A stretch of 64,000 nt of DNA from Pseudolachnospira sp051055405 (GCF_051055405.1 NZ_CP167068.1:2480001-2544000); one strand, 5' to 3'; positions 16,607-26,424 are shown, counted from the stretch's first letter. Notes: a model not told the origin generated them from the letters alone. Program-made: numbers and translations.

Positions 16607-17296
16607 CTATAAGATTTCTTTCAATTCCGTCAATCGGCGGATCTCCATGGTAATCGGAAGATCTTCTGTATTTGCTTCTTCCTCACCATGAAACCAGCAG
16701 GTCGCCATCCCCGCGGCCTGCCCTCCCGCCATATCGGAGGTCAGGGAGTCGCCCACGATCAGCGTCCGTTCCGGGATAATTCCTGGAATCTTCGCAAAGC
16801 AGGCTGAAAAATATTCCTTTTGCGGTTTCTGGAAACCGATTTCCTCCGACACAAAAATCCCGTCAAAATAGCGCGCCAAACCAGACTGACGCAGACGTTT
16901 GTATTGAGTAGAGGCAACTCCATTGGTCGCCACATAAAGGAAGTATTTTCCCTTTAAATAAGAAAGCACTTCCTCCGCTCCCTCTGTCACGTCTGTTCCT
17001 TCCGCCAACGCATCCTGATAGGCTTTTTCAAAGGCTCTGTCATTTTCACCACGAACAACGCCGATCTCTCGAAACAACCGGGAAAAACGGTTGTTTAATA
17101 CGTCGTCCTTGGTAATCCGCCCTCGTTCGAAATCTTTCCAGAGACCGTGGTTAATGTCTTCATATCGCTTTCGTATCGCCTCGTCAAAGGGGTAGCCAAA
17201 TTGCCGAAATGTCCGTTCCAAGGCATGCCGTTCTGTCGTTGCAAAATCCAACAATGTTCCATCCGCATCAAAAAAAATCCAGTCATATGCACGCAT
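16607..17296 (-). CDS. HAD hydrolase, YjjG-like nucleotidase
   Basis: This 229-residue HAD-superfamily phosphatase has motif I DWIFFDADGTLLDFATTERH, motif II YVATNG (Thr), a lysine in EEIGFQKPQKEYF, and motif IV LIVGDSLTSDMAGGQ. The spacing and the FQKP sequence match the YjjG group (noncanonical pyrimidine nucleoside 5'-monophosphatases). House-cleaning of damaged nucleotides is known for E. coli YjjG; here it is inferred. Start: ATG after AAAAGGAGG. Confidence 0.85.
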   Translation of the reverse strand: MRAYDWIFFDADGTLLDFATTERHALERTFRQFGYPFDEAIRKRYEDINHGLWKDFERGRITKDDVLNNRFSRLFREIGVVRGENDRAFEKAYQDALAEGTDVTEGAEEVLSYLKGKYFLYVATNGVASTQYKRLRQSGLARYFDGIFVSEEIGFQKPQKEYFSACFAKIPGIIPERTLIVGDSLTSDMAGGQAAGMATCWFHGEEEANTEDLPITMEIRRLTELKEIL

Positions 17297-17402
17297 TGCG
17301 GTTCCTCCTTTTCCGAGTTTTCATACTTTTTTATTATAAACGAAAAAATAGCTTTTGGGAACCACCAAATTACTGTTCCGAAATAAGACTTCTTGACACC
17401 TG

Positions 17403-17460
17403 AGTACTCACAAGCAAAGAAGGGGAACCTAACGGCTCCCCTTCTTTGCTTGTGAGTACT
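17403..17460. repeat. perfect 24-bp inverted repeat
   Basis: AGTACTCACAAGCAAAG continues into AAGGGGA and is repeated exactly in reverse after a 10-nt loop. It lies between the V-ATPase operon end and the YjjG-like gene. Neither strand has a T-run after it, so it is not a classical terminator. TTGACACCTGA precedes it, as also near 47443. Confidence 0.8.
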
Positions 17461-17605
17461 GTCATTCAACATAATAGGTAGGTATCGCTTTGCTAATCGC
17501 AATATTATAATACCACACTTTTCTCACCTTGTGTTTAACAATTCCCTTATGATTTTCTAAACAAACTATAAAGCGTCCCCTTCGTCCGCGTTTAAAAAGT
17601 TCCCA
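17461..17605. other. intergenic stretch after the V-ATPase operon
   Basis: I see no gene or clear signal here beyond the hairpin next to it. Confidence 0.4.
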
Positions 17606-18226
17606 TTACCCAGAGGATTTCATCCGCTTGATTACTTTCAGGCGGGTAAATTCCTCCCTCTCCCGCTCTTCCAAAGCGTTGGTAATGTCTTTCGTCAGCT
17701 GTTCGTACTTTGGAATCGTGATATTTTTCAGCGCGTTGGCACGCTTCTGCGTTTTCTTGATGCTGACTGCCAGCCGGTAAGCGGCATTTTCCACCATAGA
17801 CAGGCGGACCGTCAGCTCCTTTACCTTCTCAAAAGCAGCTTTTGCCTCGTCCAATACCGCTTTCGTGCTATAGTAAGCATAAGTCGGCACATTGGTGGAA
17901 GGCTCGGACTCCACAAGCGGAATCTCCGTTCCCATAACGCTCCTGGTCTTTACCCGAATCGAATCCTCCACCGGCACGGTAAAGGAGATCTGCTGGATAA
18001 AGTTAATGCCCAAAACCATGTTGGCTTTCTGCAAAGCCCCATAGGCCGTCCGAAACGTAACGTCGATCTGAGACTGGATGTCCTTTGCCTGATCAATCAG
18101 CTCCATCAATTCCCGGATCAGAATGTTTCGTTTCTTATCCATCAATTCAAAGCCCTGCCGCGACAGCGCCAGCGAATTTTTCGCCTGAATCAGATTGCCT
18201 TTTGTGGGAAATGTATTCGGATCCAT
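17606..18226 (-). CDS. V-type ATPase subunit D
   Basis: This 206-residue protein is the central rotor shaft of the V1 part. It is almost wholly alpha-helical: an N-terminal helix PTKGNLIQAKNSLALSRQGF, the family sequence ELMDKKRNILIRELMELIDQ, and a long C-terminal coiled coil containing TQKRANALKNITIPKYEQLT. It is the last gene of the operon; it follows subunit B by 12 bp. Confidence 0.95.
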   Translation of the reverse strand: MDPNTFPTKGNLIQAKNSLALSRQGFELMDKKRNILIRELMELIDQAKDIQSQIDVTFRTAYGALQKANMVLGINFIQQISFTVPVEDSIRVKTRSVMGTEIPLVESEPSTNVPTYAYYSTKAVLDEAKAAFEKVKELTVRLSMVENAAYRLAVSIKKTQKRANALKNITIPKYEQLTKDITNALEEREREEFTRLKVIKRMKSSG

Positions 18227-18238
18227 ACGCTCCCCCCT

Positions 18239-19624
18239 TTACTCGCCTTTTTCCGCCGGGTAATACTTCTCCAAAATCTTGGTATCGATTCGATCCAGTT
18301 CTTCCCTCGGTATCATCCGCAAAAGCTCCCAGCCTTTATCCAAGGTCTCTAAGATCGTCCGGTTTTCCGTAGGTCCCTGCCCGACGAACTGGCGCTCAAA
18401 AGCATTGCCAAATTCCAGATATTTTTTGTCCAAAGGAGACAGTTCATCCTCACCGATGACCGACGCCAACGCCCTTGCGTCTCCCACTTTCGCATAGCAG
18501 GAAAACAGCTGATTGGCCACGTCCTGATGGTCCTCGCGGGTGTAGCCTTTTCCGATACCGTCTTTCATCAGACGGGACAAGGACGGCAGCACGTTAATAG
18601 GCGGATAAATCGCCTGGCCGTGGAGCGTGCGCTCCAACACAATCTGCCCTTCCGTAATATATCCCGTCAAATCCGGAATCGGATGGGTGATATCGTCGTT
18701 CGGCATGGTTAAAATCGGAATCTGGGTCACCGAACCCTCGCCTCCCTGGACGATTCCGGCGCGCTCATAAAGCGTCGCCAGTTCACTGTAAAGATAGCCC
18801 GGATAGCCTTTTCTCGAAGGAATCTCCCCTTTGGAAGAAGACACCTCACGCATGGCTTCCGCAAAAGAAGTAATATCCGTCAAGATCACCAAAATGTGCA
18901 TGCCCTTCTCAAAAGCCAGGTATTCCGCGGCGGTCAACGCAACTTTTGGCGTAATCAACCGCTCCACCACCGGGTCGTTGGCCAGATTCAGATACATCAC
19001 AACATGGTCGGAAACCCCGCTTTCCTCAAAGGTACGGCGGAAAAACTCCGCTACATCGTACTTGACTCCCATGGCGGCAAAAACAATGGCAAATTTTTCA
19101 TCCCCGGAGCCACCCAGGGACGCCTGCTGTACAATCTGCGCCGCCAGTTGGTCATGGGGCAGACCGTTTCCGGAAAAGATCGGAAGCTTCTGCCCACGGA
19201 TCAGCGTGGTCAGGCCGTCAATGGCGGAAATTCCCGTGCAGATATAGTTCCTTGGATACTCGCGGGTCACCGGGTTTAACGGCAGCCCATTGATGTTCCG
19301 TTTTGTCTCCGGAAGAATCGGTCCCAGACCGTCAATAATCTCTCCAATTCCATTGAAGGTACGCCCCAAAATCTCCGGAGAAAGTTCTACCTCCATGGGA
19401 TGGCCGGTCAGCTTGGTGTGGGTATTTTGAAGAGACATGTTTTCGGTTCCCTCAAATACCTGAATCACCGCCCGGTCCTCATATATTTCCACAATACGCC
19501 CCAGCTTACGCTCGCCATGATCCATGCGAAACTCAACGATCTCATCGTAAGCCGCGCCTTTTACGTCCTCCAGAACCACAAGAGGACCGTTGATCTCACT
19601 TAATCCCAGATATTCAATCGGCAT
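18239..19624 (-). CDS. V-type ATPase subunit B
   Basis: This 461-residue non-catalytic nucleotide-binding subunit alternates with A in the V1 hexamer. It has PIEYLGLSEINGPLVVLEDV at the start, the degenerate P-loop region LPIFSGNGLPHDQLAAQIVQ and the B-subunit signature GYPGYLYSELATLYERAG. The absence of a GKT Walker motif is normal for B. It is encoded 11 bp from subunit A. Confidence 0.96.
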   Translation of the reverse strand: MPIEYLGLSEINGPLVVLEDVKGAAYDEIVEFRMDHGERKLGRIVEIYEDRAVIQVFEGTENMSLQNTHTKLTGHPMEVELSPEILGRTFNGIGEIIDGLGPILPETKRNINGLPLNPVTREYPRNYICTGISAIDGLTTLIRGQKLPIFSGNGLPHDQLAAQIVQQASLGGSGDEKFAIVFAAMGVKYDVAEFFRRTFEESGVSDHVVMYLNLANDPVVERLITPKVALTAAEYLAFEKGMHILVILTDITSFAEAMREVSSSKGEIPSRKGYPGYLYSELATLYERAGIVQGGEGSVTQIPILTMPNDDITHPIPDLTGYITEGQIVLERTLHGQAIYPPINVLPSLSRLMKDGIGKGYTREDHQDVANQLFSCYAKVGDARALASVIGEDELSPLDKKYLEFGNAFERQFVGQGPTENRTILETLDKGWELLRMIPREELDRIDTKILEKYYPAEKGE

Positions 19625-19635
19625 ATGCTTCCTCC

Positions 19636-21402
19636 TTATGCGTTCTTCTTTAAGACGTTCTGATAAAACTCATCCACCCGTTTCCGATAATCCTCAAACA
19701 TCCCTAACTGATCGTTCGGCACATCGTATTTGATGGAAATAATCTTCTCAAAAATATCCTCGCTCTTTAAGACGGACATGGGCATTCCCATGGCCACCAG
19801 CTCGCGGCATTTCTGATAAAAATAGAGGATAATCTCCATCATCAAAAATTGCTTCTGCATGGGCACGCAGGTATCATCCGGATGAAACGCATTTTGCTGC
19901 AAAAAGCCCAGACGTACCACACGGGCAATCTCCAAGACCAGCTTTTGATCGTCCGGAAGCACATCGCTTCCGATCAGCTTGACGATTTCCATCAAGCTGC
20001 TTTCCTTATTTAGAATCGCCAAAATCTGATTCCTGTCATCCACGAACTTCGGGGATACCTCTTCTTTATACCAAAAAGCCAAATCGTTCAGATATTCGCT
20101 GTAACTGGTCAGCCAATGAATGGCTGGGAAATGTCTGGCGTAAGCCAGAGATTTGTCTAATCCCCAGAAACAGCGGACAAACCGCTTCGTATTCTGAGTC
20201 ACCGGTTCCGAAAAATCGCCGCCCTGAGGGGATACCGCGCCAATGATAGAAACAGAACCTTCTGTTCCGTTCAGGTTTTGCATATCCCCAGCCCGCTCAT
20301 AAAAAGCGGACAGACGGGAAGCCAGATACGCCGGGAAGCCTTCCTCCGCTGGCATCTCTTCCAGGCGGCCGGACAACTCACGGAGAGCTTCCGCCCAACG
20401 GGAAGTCGAATCCGCCATAATGGCCACGTCATATCCCATATCCCGGTAATACTCCGCCAGCGTCACGCCTGTATAGATGGAAGCCTCACGAGCGGCCACC
20501 GGCATGTTGGACGTATTGGCAATCAGCGTCGTCCGGTCCATCAAAAGGTTTCCTGTTCTTGGGTCGGTCAGTTCCCCGAACTCCTCCAGGACCTGCGTCA
20601 TCTCATTTCCACGCTCCCCACAGCCAATATAGACGATGATATCCGCGTTGGACCACTTGGCAATCTGATGCTGAGTCATGGTCTTTCCGGTTCCAAATCC
20701 GCCCGGCACCGCGGCAGTACCGCCTTTCGCAATGGGAAACAACGTGTCCAGAATTCTCTGGCCGGTCAGAAGAGGCTTGCTGGCCGGATACCGCTTTTCC
20801 ACCGGACGCGGAATGCGGATGGGCCATTTCTGCGCCAGGCAAACCGGCACTTCCCCACCGTCTTTCGTGCGAACAATCACGATCGGTTCTTCAATGGTGT
20901 ACTCTCCATCCGGCGCCACCCAGGCAAGAACTCCGGAAAGCTCCGGCGGAATCATGGATTTATGCACGATGGATTCGGTCTCCGGCACCTCCGCGATGAT
21001 CGTTCCTCCATTGACTTCCTCGCCTTCTTTCACAACCACGTGGGTACTCCACTTTTTCTGCCGGTCCAGGGCATCCACGCTCATACCGCGGGAGATATAT
21101 TTTCCCGACTGTTTCGCGATTTCTCCCAGAGGCCGCTCAATTCCATCAAAAATATTGTGCAGAATTCCTGGCCCAAGCGTCACGGAGATTGCATCCCCGG
21201 TAGCTTCCACGACCTCTCCCGGCATCAAACCAGTAGTTTCTTCAAACACCTGAATGGTGGTCATATCCTTTTTTAAAGAGATCACCTCGCCAACCAAGCG
21301 CTCCTTGCCGACATAGACCATCTCCGACATCTGAAATCCTGTGTTGCCTTTCAGATAAATGACTGGGCCGTTTACCCCATAAATGATTCCTGTCTTAGTC
21401 AT
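19636..21402 (-). CDS. V-type ATPase catalytic subunit A
   Basis: This protein of about 588 residues hydrolyses ATP (or makes it). It carries Walker A GGFGTGKTMTQHQ, Walker B-like VAIMADSTSRWAEAL and the A-specific bulge region around 100-200 (IAEVPETESIVHKSMIPP). The ATG at 21402 overlaps the end of subunit E by 8 bp and is preceded by GGGAGG; a longer frame upstream lies inside the E gene. Confidence 0.97.
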   Translation of the reverse strand: MTKTGIIYGVNGPVIYLKGNTGFQMSEMVYVGKERLVGEVISLKKDMTTIQVFEETTGLMPGEVVEATGDAISVTLGPGILHNIFDGIERPLGEIAKQSGKYISRGMSVDALDRQKKWSTHVVVKEGEEVNGGTIIAEVPETESIVHKSMIPPELSGVLAWVAPDGEYTIEEPIVIVRTKDGGEVPVCLAQKWPIRIPRPVEKRYPASKPLLTGQRILDTLFPIAKGGTAAVPGGFGTGKTMTQHQIAKWSNADIIVYIGCGERGNEMTQVLEEFGELTDPRTGNLLMDRTTLIANTSNMPVAAREASIYTGVTLAEYYRDMGYDVAIMADSTSRWAEALRELSGRLEEMPAEEGFPAYLASRLSAFYERAGDMQNLNGTEGSVSIIGAVSPQGGDFSEPVTQNTKRFVRCFWGLDKSLAYARHFPAIHWLTSYSEYLNDLAFWYKEEVSPKFVDDRNQILAILNKESSLMEIVKLIGSDVLPDDQKLVLEIARVVRLGFLQQNAFHPDDTCVPMQKQFLMMEIILYFYQKCRELVAMGMPMSVLKSEDIFEKIISIKYDVPNDQLGMFEDYRKRVDEFYQNVLKKNA

Positions 21403-21982
21403 GGAGTATCCTCCCATCAAAGGTAAACTCCTCCTTTTCCCCTGCAATCAGAGAAGAAAAGGCATTGTCAATCAAAATGTTTTTCGAAGGAATTACCGCC
21501 TGCAGGCCGCCTCCAAAATCTTCCGCGGCAACCTCCACCGGATGGCCGCCCTTTTTTGCCAGGGATTCTGCCAGCGCGGCGTCTCCCGCGCCGATCGTCA
21601 GTACCATCGTGTCCTCTCCGGCAAAGTTTTTGGCTTCCTCGATCTTTTTTACCAGATAACTTTCATACTCCGGCGTTTCCCGAAACGCATTTAGCTTTTC
21701 TGCTACTTGCAGGAATAGCTTTTCTTTCAACTTCTCCTGCTTATTGGAAAGCCTCCGCTTGATTCGCAGCTGCTCCGCTGAAAGCGCTTTGTTGACCTGG
21801 CGTTTCGCGTTATCCGCCTCCGCTTTTCGTTCCATTTCCGCCTGGCGCAATCTCGCCTGGCGATGTTCTTCCAGAGACGCTTCCAATACCTGCTCATATT
21901 CTTTCACAGCTTCTTCCGCTTCTGTCTTCGCATTCTCCACAGAAACCTCATAAAAATGCTGCAATTTTTCCTGGGTCGTCAA
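21395..21982 (-). CDS. V-type ATPase subunit E
   Basis: This 195-residue peripheral-stalk subunit has a charged N-terminal coiled coil (KTEAEEAVKEYEQVLEASLE; QAEMERKAEADNAKRQVNKA) and a globular C-terminal part (AEDFGGGLQAVIPSKNILID). It appears to start at a TTG after GGTAGGTGG; no better ATG is near. It pairs with the small H subunit to form the stator. Confidence 0.9.
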   Translation of the reverse strand: MTTQEKLQHFYEVSVENAKTEAEEAVKEYEQVLEASLEEHRQARLRQAEMERKAEADNAKRQVNKALSAEQLRIKRRLSNKQEKLKEKLFLQVAEKLNAFRETPEYESYLVKKIEEAKNFAGEDTMVLTIGAGDAALAESLAKKGGHPVEVAAEDFGGGLQAVIPSKNILIDNAFSSLIAGEKEEFTFDGRILHD

Positions 21983-22013
21983 CTGAAACCACCTACCTTC
22001 CTGTTTCTGCTCC

Positions 22014-22322
22014 TTATAGCTTCAAACCGATCGCCTCATTGACATAGGAGGTAATAAAATCCGGCGCCCGCCCGGTTCCGTGACGGTCCGGAATTTCCAC
22101 AATCAACGGCAGACGGTGGTGGAGCTTCACATCGTCAATCAACTCTGGAAATTCCCGGCCAAACCGTTCCATCAGGAGTAAGATGCCAAGCTCCTTATCA
22201 GTCAACGCCTTTTCCAAAGCTTCCCGCAGTTCTTCCCTTGTATGAACAACTACGCCCTCCACGCCTGCCAGGCGCATCCCGGTCAGGGTGTCGTTATTGT
22301 CGCTAATCAAAAACATCTTCAT
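22014..22322 (-). CDS. V-type ATPase subunit F
   Basis: This 102-residue rotor protein binds subunit D. It begins MKMFLISDNNDTLTGMRLAG and contains KELGILLLMERFGREFPELI, with a Rossmann-like fold typical of F. Normal length. It lies between K and E as in other bacterial V-ATPase operons. Confidence 0.93.
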   Translation of the reverse strand: MKMFLISDNNDTLTGMRLAGVEGVVVHTREELREALEKALTDKELGILLLMERFGREFPELIDDVKLHHRLPLIVEIPDRHGTGRAPDFITSYVNEAIGLKL

Positions 22323-22339
22323 CGCCTGCCCGCCTTCTT

Positions 22340-22783
22340 TTATCCCAGCTTACCCAGAATCATGAAGGAAATGATCAATCCATACAAGGCCACACCTTCG
22401 GCCAGGCCGACGAAAATCAACGATTTACCAAGTACCGACTGATCCTCGCTGATCGCGCCCAAAGCCGCGCTGGCCGCGCTGGCCACAGCGATACCGCCGC
22501 CGATACAGGAAAGTCCGGTAACCAAAGCAGCCGCAATGTAGCCAAGTCCGGTGGCGATCCCTGCGCCTTCGGCTGCTCCCGCTTCCGCCATCACAGGCGT
22601 TCCGCCGCCAAACATCACAACCGCCGCAATCAAAAGCGTTCCAAAAAATAAGAATACATTGGCTCCTACCGCCGCTTTATAGCGCCCTTTTGTGCGCTGA
22701 CCCAAAAGAAACACGCCAAAAGGAATCAGAACGCTCAAAACCAATGCTACTGCCAGTGTAATCATCGCTAATGTTGTCATCAT
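22340..22783 (-). CDS. V-type ATPase membrane rotor subunit K (c)
   Basis: This protein of 147 residues forms the membrane rotor ring. It has four hydrophobic segments in two hairpins. The second hairpin carries the ion-binding glutamate (GLAEGVALYGL, near residue 131) and an Ala/Gly-rich partner helix (LSCIGGGIAVASAASAALGA); the first hairpin has no carboxylate, as in 16-kDa V-type proteolipids. A Gly follows the Glu, so Na+ or H+ coupling cannot be decided by eye. I start at ATG 22783 after AGGAGGT, not at the longer frame that overlaps subunit I. Confidence 0.93.
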   Translation of the reverse strand: MMTTLAMITLAVALVLSVLIPFGVFLLGQRTKGRYKAAVGANVFLFFGTLLIAAVVMFGGGTPVMAEAGAAEGAGIATGLGYIAAALVTGLSCIGGGIAVASAASAALGAISEDQSVLGKSLIFVGLAEGVALYGLIISFMILGKLG

Positions 22784-22791
22784 AATACCTC

Positions 22792-24798
22792 CTAGATATT
22801 CTCTCTTTTTCTCAGTTTTTCTTTTCCTTGTATCTTCCACGTTCCATTGGTCCCGTGCAGCTTGCTTCGGTATAAGAATGGAACAAATTCTTTTCCTGTA
22901 CCCTTATAAAAACGGCTGAACATTTCATAGTATTCCAGACGCAGCACCTGAATACCGACGATCAACCCCTCCAGGCCACAGACAAATAGATTTCCCAAAA
23001 CGACTACCACCCAGTTGGTGGAACCCCCATTTTCCGCTCCGGCCAAGGTCAAAACCACGCTCATCATGGCCGCGTGGCTGACGGCAAAAGCGCCGATACG
23101 GACAAAGGACAAGGTATTGGAGAAGTAGCTTAACAGCACCTCAAACAGTTCAAAAAATCCCTGCACCACGAACATGACCTTGCCGCCTTCGATTTTCTCC
23201 TTTTTCCTTTTTACGAGAGCGGTCAACGGCTCTTTCAGGAAAATCAGCAGCAGCGGCACGCCAAACATGAGAAGAAGCACAATCGCCCCCGGCATCGTAT
23301 GTCCGGTCATCAGCAAAACAATGGATACCGCAGCCGAACCATAGAAGACCAATCCAGCCACCGCATTGGTGTCAAACCAGATGTTTTCCGGGTCTTTGGC
23401 CTTTATCCCATTGACGATATGGAAGATCATGGACAAGAGAATCAGCCCCATACCAAAGGCAATCGCCACAATAAACACGGTGTTTAACTGCCCGACAAAT
23501 GGAACATCCATCATCGCATTCATCGGCCGCAGCCAAAGCGGTTCCAAAGTCTCAAATCCAAAGACACTGCCAAACAGGAAACCGAATATGGTGGAAAAAA
23601 TCCCCGCGACACCGACGATTGCGGCCAGATCCATCTTCTTAAAATGGTATAGAAGGAATCCCCCCACAGCCAGGCAAAGCCCCTGCCCCACATCGCCAAA
23701 CATAGCGCCAAAAATAAACGTATAGGTGATCGCCACGAAAATCGTCGGGTCGATCTCCCGGTAATCCGGCAGGCCGTACATCCGAATAAACATCTCGAAG
23801 GGTTTAAAAATCCTTGGATTCTTTAGCTTTGTCGGCGGCTTGCAGTGAATATTGTTTCTGTCGTCTTCGATGATGCAAAATAGATTCTCATCGTGTTCTA
23901 CTTCTCTTTGGAACTGATACGCGTCTTTTTCTGCCATCCAGCCGCAAAGGACGTAGAAGGTATCCCTCTTTTCCTTCACGCAGGCCGCAACCTTTCTCAC
24001 ATCAAAATTGACGGAAAGAGCGTTGAGACATTCTCTGGCAGAGATGATTCTTTGGGCTTCGGTGTGAAGAATTCCTATGGCTTCGTTTTTGCACTCCTGG
24101 ATCTGACGAGTCACTTCCCTGAGGCTCATTTCCTGTTCTGCATAAGCTTCCCCCGGCGTCCCTTTATACTCTTCGTACTGTTCTGAAATAAACAGACGCT
24201 CAAAGTGCATGGAGGAAAGGACCGCGTCGATTTGATCGATCTGGGTGCGAGGAGCGAAATATACTCCCCAGACATAATTCTCATCCATGTAGCTTTTATA
24301 GAAGACCGTGTCCAAACTGTCATAGACGTATTGTTCAAAATTGCTGTAAAACTCTCGCCCGATCCGTCCAAAACGGCAGCGGATAAATCGAAAATTCAAG
24401 ATCACCTTCATACTTTCCGGCAATCCCCGGAAAGGCGTCAGCGTCCGCATTTCGTTTTCTAGGCTTGTCTTCTGTGTCTCCAGCGCTGTCCGCCGTTCCT
24501 CATTTTCTAATAGTTTTTTCTCCAACTCTCCAATAAAAGAGAGCGCTTCTCCCACTTCCATCGGTTCTGGCTGACTGATTTCTGCCTCAGGTCCCAGCAA
24601 CCGTACAAACTCATTGGCTTTGCCCAGCGCGTCCCGGTATGGGTTCGCCTGGATATACGGAGACAGATGCTGTATCTCCGTCAGTTGAGCAAGCGCATTT
24701 TCCAAATGAATTTCATATTTCGACAAATACTGATTTACCACCCGGTCGATATCCTCTTTTGGACCTGTGATGCTCAGAAATTTCATTTTTACAATCAT
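22792..24798 (-). CDS. V-type ATPase subunit I (a)
   Basis: This 668-residue protein contains the membrane stator half-channel. The N-terminal half is cytoplasmic and coiled (ENALAQLTEIQHLSPYIQAN; KKLLENEERRTALETQ), followed by seven or more helices from about 350. The membrane part has FVAITYTFIFGAMFGDVGQG and SFVRIGAFAVSHAAM, where the conserved Arg faces the rotor glutamate. Normal length; K follows after 8 bp. Confidence 0.96.
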   Translation of the reverse strand: MIVKMKFLSITGPKEDIDRVVNQYLSKYEIHLENALAQLTEIQHLSPYIQANPYRDALGKANEFVRLLGPEAEISQPEPMEVGEALSFIGELEKKLLENEERRTALETQKTSLENEMRTLTPFRGLPESMKVILNFRFIRCRFGRIGREFYSNFEQYVYDSLDTVFYKSYMDENYVWGVYFAPRTQIDQIDAVLSSMHFERLFISEQYEEYKGTPGEAYAEQEMSLREVTRQIQECKNEAIGILHTEAQRIISARECLNALSVNFDVRKVAACVKEKRDTFYVLCGWMAEKDAYQFQREVEHDENLFCIIEDDRNNIHCKPPTKLKNPRIFKPFEMFIRMYGLPDYREIDPTIFVAITYTFIFGAMFGDVGQGLCLAVGGFLLYHFKKMDLAAIVGVAGIFSTIFGFLFGSVFGFETLEPLWLRPMNAMMDVPFVGQLNTVFIVAIAFGMGLILLSMIFHIVNGIKAKDPENIWFDTNAVAGLVFYGSAAVSIVLLMTGHTMPGAIVLLLMFGVPLLLIFLKEPLTALVKRKKEKIEGGKVMFVVQGFFELFEVLLSYFSNTLSFVRIGAFAVSHAAMMSVVLTLAGAENGGSTNWVVVVLGNLFVCGLEGLIVGIQVLRLEYYEMFSRFYKGTGKEFVPFLYRSKLHGTNGTWKIQGKEKLRKRENI

Positions 24799-24810
24799 TT
24801 CCGCCCTCCC

Positions 24811-25854
24811 TTAGTTCTTCATCACATACTGAATGGTTTCTTCTGGCCGAATACCATAACGAACACACTCCACGGCCGTGGTCAAACGATTGATTTCATG
24901 TTCCTTATGGTAAAGATAGGAATACATAACCGCCACAGAATGCGGATGGCTCCTTGCCTCTTTTTCTAGAATACTCCGAAGGATATAAACGTACGCCTCC
25001 TCCAAGCTTTCCGGGGACATCTCACTGCGGATTTTCGCGTAGTAAGATTGATACAAAAGGGTTTTTAATTCTTCATCGCTTTCCGCCTCCACCATCCGTT
25101 TCACCTCGTCCCGCTTCAACTTATACCGGACTGGTATCAACAAGGGATAAATCTGATGAGGCGACATTCGATAGTACTTTTTTGAGCGGTAAATCCAGTT
25201 TAAATTCAGCATATCAAACTTCTGACCATAGGCCATCGTAACCTCTTCTAAATCCACTCCCTTAAAAAGTTTTTGTTTCGCCTTCCAGATTTGAGTAAAA
25301 TAGCGCTGGTCCAACACCATGCCATAGTCAAAAACAAGCGGATGGACCATGCTGTCTTTTAAGCGGCTAAGTACGGCGTAGTACTCGCTCCCTTTTAGAT
25401 TCTCAATGAATTCTTCCATCGAAGAAGACCCGGTCAGTTTTTCCAAATTTAACTTTGAATGACGTTCAAAAAACTCAACAAACAACGATAGATCCAAAAC
25501 CACATCCCGGTGATCAAAAATATTATTCATGCACTGCTTGATCGCCACGATTTCATAACGCTTAAAATATAAATCCAGGAATTTTCTCTGCTCCGGATTC
25601 GCAAAATGATAAATCCTCGCAAAATCCTGATAAATCGTCCTCCTCAGTAAATGTTCTACCTCATTTCGATGAAGCTTCTCTTCATCTACTTCCGACCATA
25701 ACTTCTGATAACCTGGCTGCTGCTTCAAATAAGCCACTACCTGGGGAACGGTCAGCAGTTCCGAAATTTCCCGATATTGAGGCTCTTTCAGCAGTCGGCT
25801 CTCCATGGCCCGGATTTTAGTGGTCAGCCCACTGTAGGATAATAATGTGCCCAT
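24811..25854 (-). CDS. V-type ATPase subunit C (d)
   Basis: This 347-residue protein is the funnel-shaped connector that links the rotor ring to the D-F shaft. It has three similar helical repeats; visible family text includes SGLTTKIRAMESRLLKEPQY and YYAVLSRLKDSMVHPLVFDY. It lies between H and I and starts 4 bp after the H stop codon. Confidence 0.92.
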   Translation of the reverse strand: MGTLLSYSGLTTKIRAMESRLLKEPQYREISELLTVPQVVAYLKQQPGYQKLWSEVDEEKLHRNEVEHLLRRTIYQDFARIYHFANPEQRKFLDLYFKRYEIVAIKQCMNNIFDHRDVVLDLSLFVEFFERHSKLNLEKLTGSSSMEEFIENLKGSEYYAVLSRLKDSMVHPLVFDYGMVLDQRYFTQIWKAKQKLFKGVDLEEVTMAYGQKFDMLNLNWIYRSKKYYRMSPHQIYPLLIPVRYKLKRDEVKRMVEAESDEELKTLLYQSYYAKIRSEMSPESLEEAYVYILRSILEKEARSHPHSVAVMYSYLYHKEHEINRLTTAVECVRYGIRPEETIQYVMKN

Positions 25855-25858
25855 CTTC

Positions 25859-26170
25859 TCACATCCCTAATATTTTAGAGCAGATTTCACTTGCCATCTC
25901 ATTTTTCTTTGCATCAAAATCCGTCTCCATCCGATCCATCACGCGGTCCACGCTATCTTGGAGCTTCCGCAGTTCCACCGCTTTTCCCTCTTCCAACTTC
26001 TTCCGAATTTCTGCAAGCTGTCTTCCAGTCTCTTCCTCCAGACGTGCGTCAAAAGCTTTTTTTTCCGCTTCCTTCTGGCTAGCGATTTCCTTTTTTCGGG
26101 CGATTACCGCCTCCATAATTTTCGATGCAATCGTCTCGATCTCCGACAACTTATTGATCACATTTTCCAT
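25859..26170 (-). CDS. V-type ATPase subunit H/G (stator coiled coil)
   Basis: This 103-residue protein is one long charged coiled coil (KKEIASQKEAEKKAFDARLE; QLAEIRKKLEEGKAVELRKL), as expected for the NtpH/AhaH stator partner of subunit E. It is the first gene of the operon; ATG follows AAAGAGGCG. Sequence is low-complexity, so position is the main evidence. Confidence 0.8.
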   Translation of the reverse strand: MENVINKLSEIETIASKIMEAVIARKKEIASQKEAEKKAFDARLEEETGRQLAEIRKKLEEGKAVELRKLQDSVDRVMDRMETDFDAKKNEMASEICSKILGM

Positions 26171-26377
26171 TCGCCTCTTTCGCCTGCCTTTCTCTCTGGG
26201 AATCCCAATTTAGTCTCATCTTATCATACACCTTTTTCGCGAAAAGGGAAGGATATTTTTCTCTCCTACTTTTTTGGTATATAAAGAAAAATCGACTTTT
26301 TCATAAAAAAGCATAGAAAAATCGGCATTTCTTGGCCCTCAAGCCCAAACGCTAAGATTCCGTTTAGATTTAAAAAA

Positions 26378-26424
26378 GAGAGTTCCAAGTTTTGTGTAAA
26401 TGCAAAACTTGAAACTCTCTCTTT
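26378..26424. terminator. terminator after the spoVA group
   Basis: GAGAGTT and CAAGTTTTG pair with CAAAACTTG and AACTCTC around a short loop; T-rich sequence follows on the minus strand. It separates sporulation genes from the V-ATPase operon. Confidence 0.75.

Noticed and set aside
17403..17460. Classical rho-independent terminator
   Set aside because: The hairpin is strong, but no T-run follows on either strand, so I list it as a repeat.
20278..21276. Long open frame opposite V-ATPase subunit A (332 codons)
   Set aside because: It is a shadow of a well-supported gene, with low-complexity His/Arg-rich translation and no ribosome binding site.
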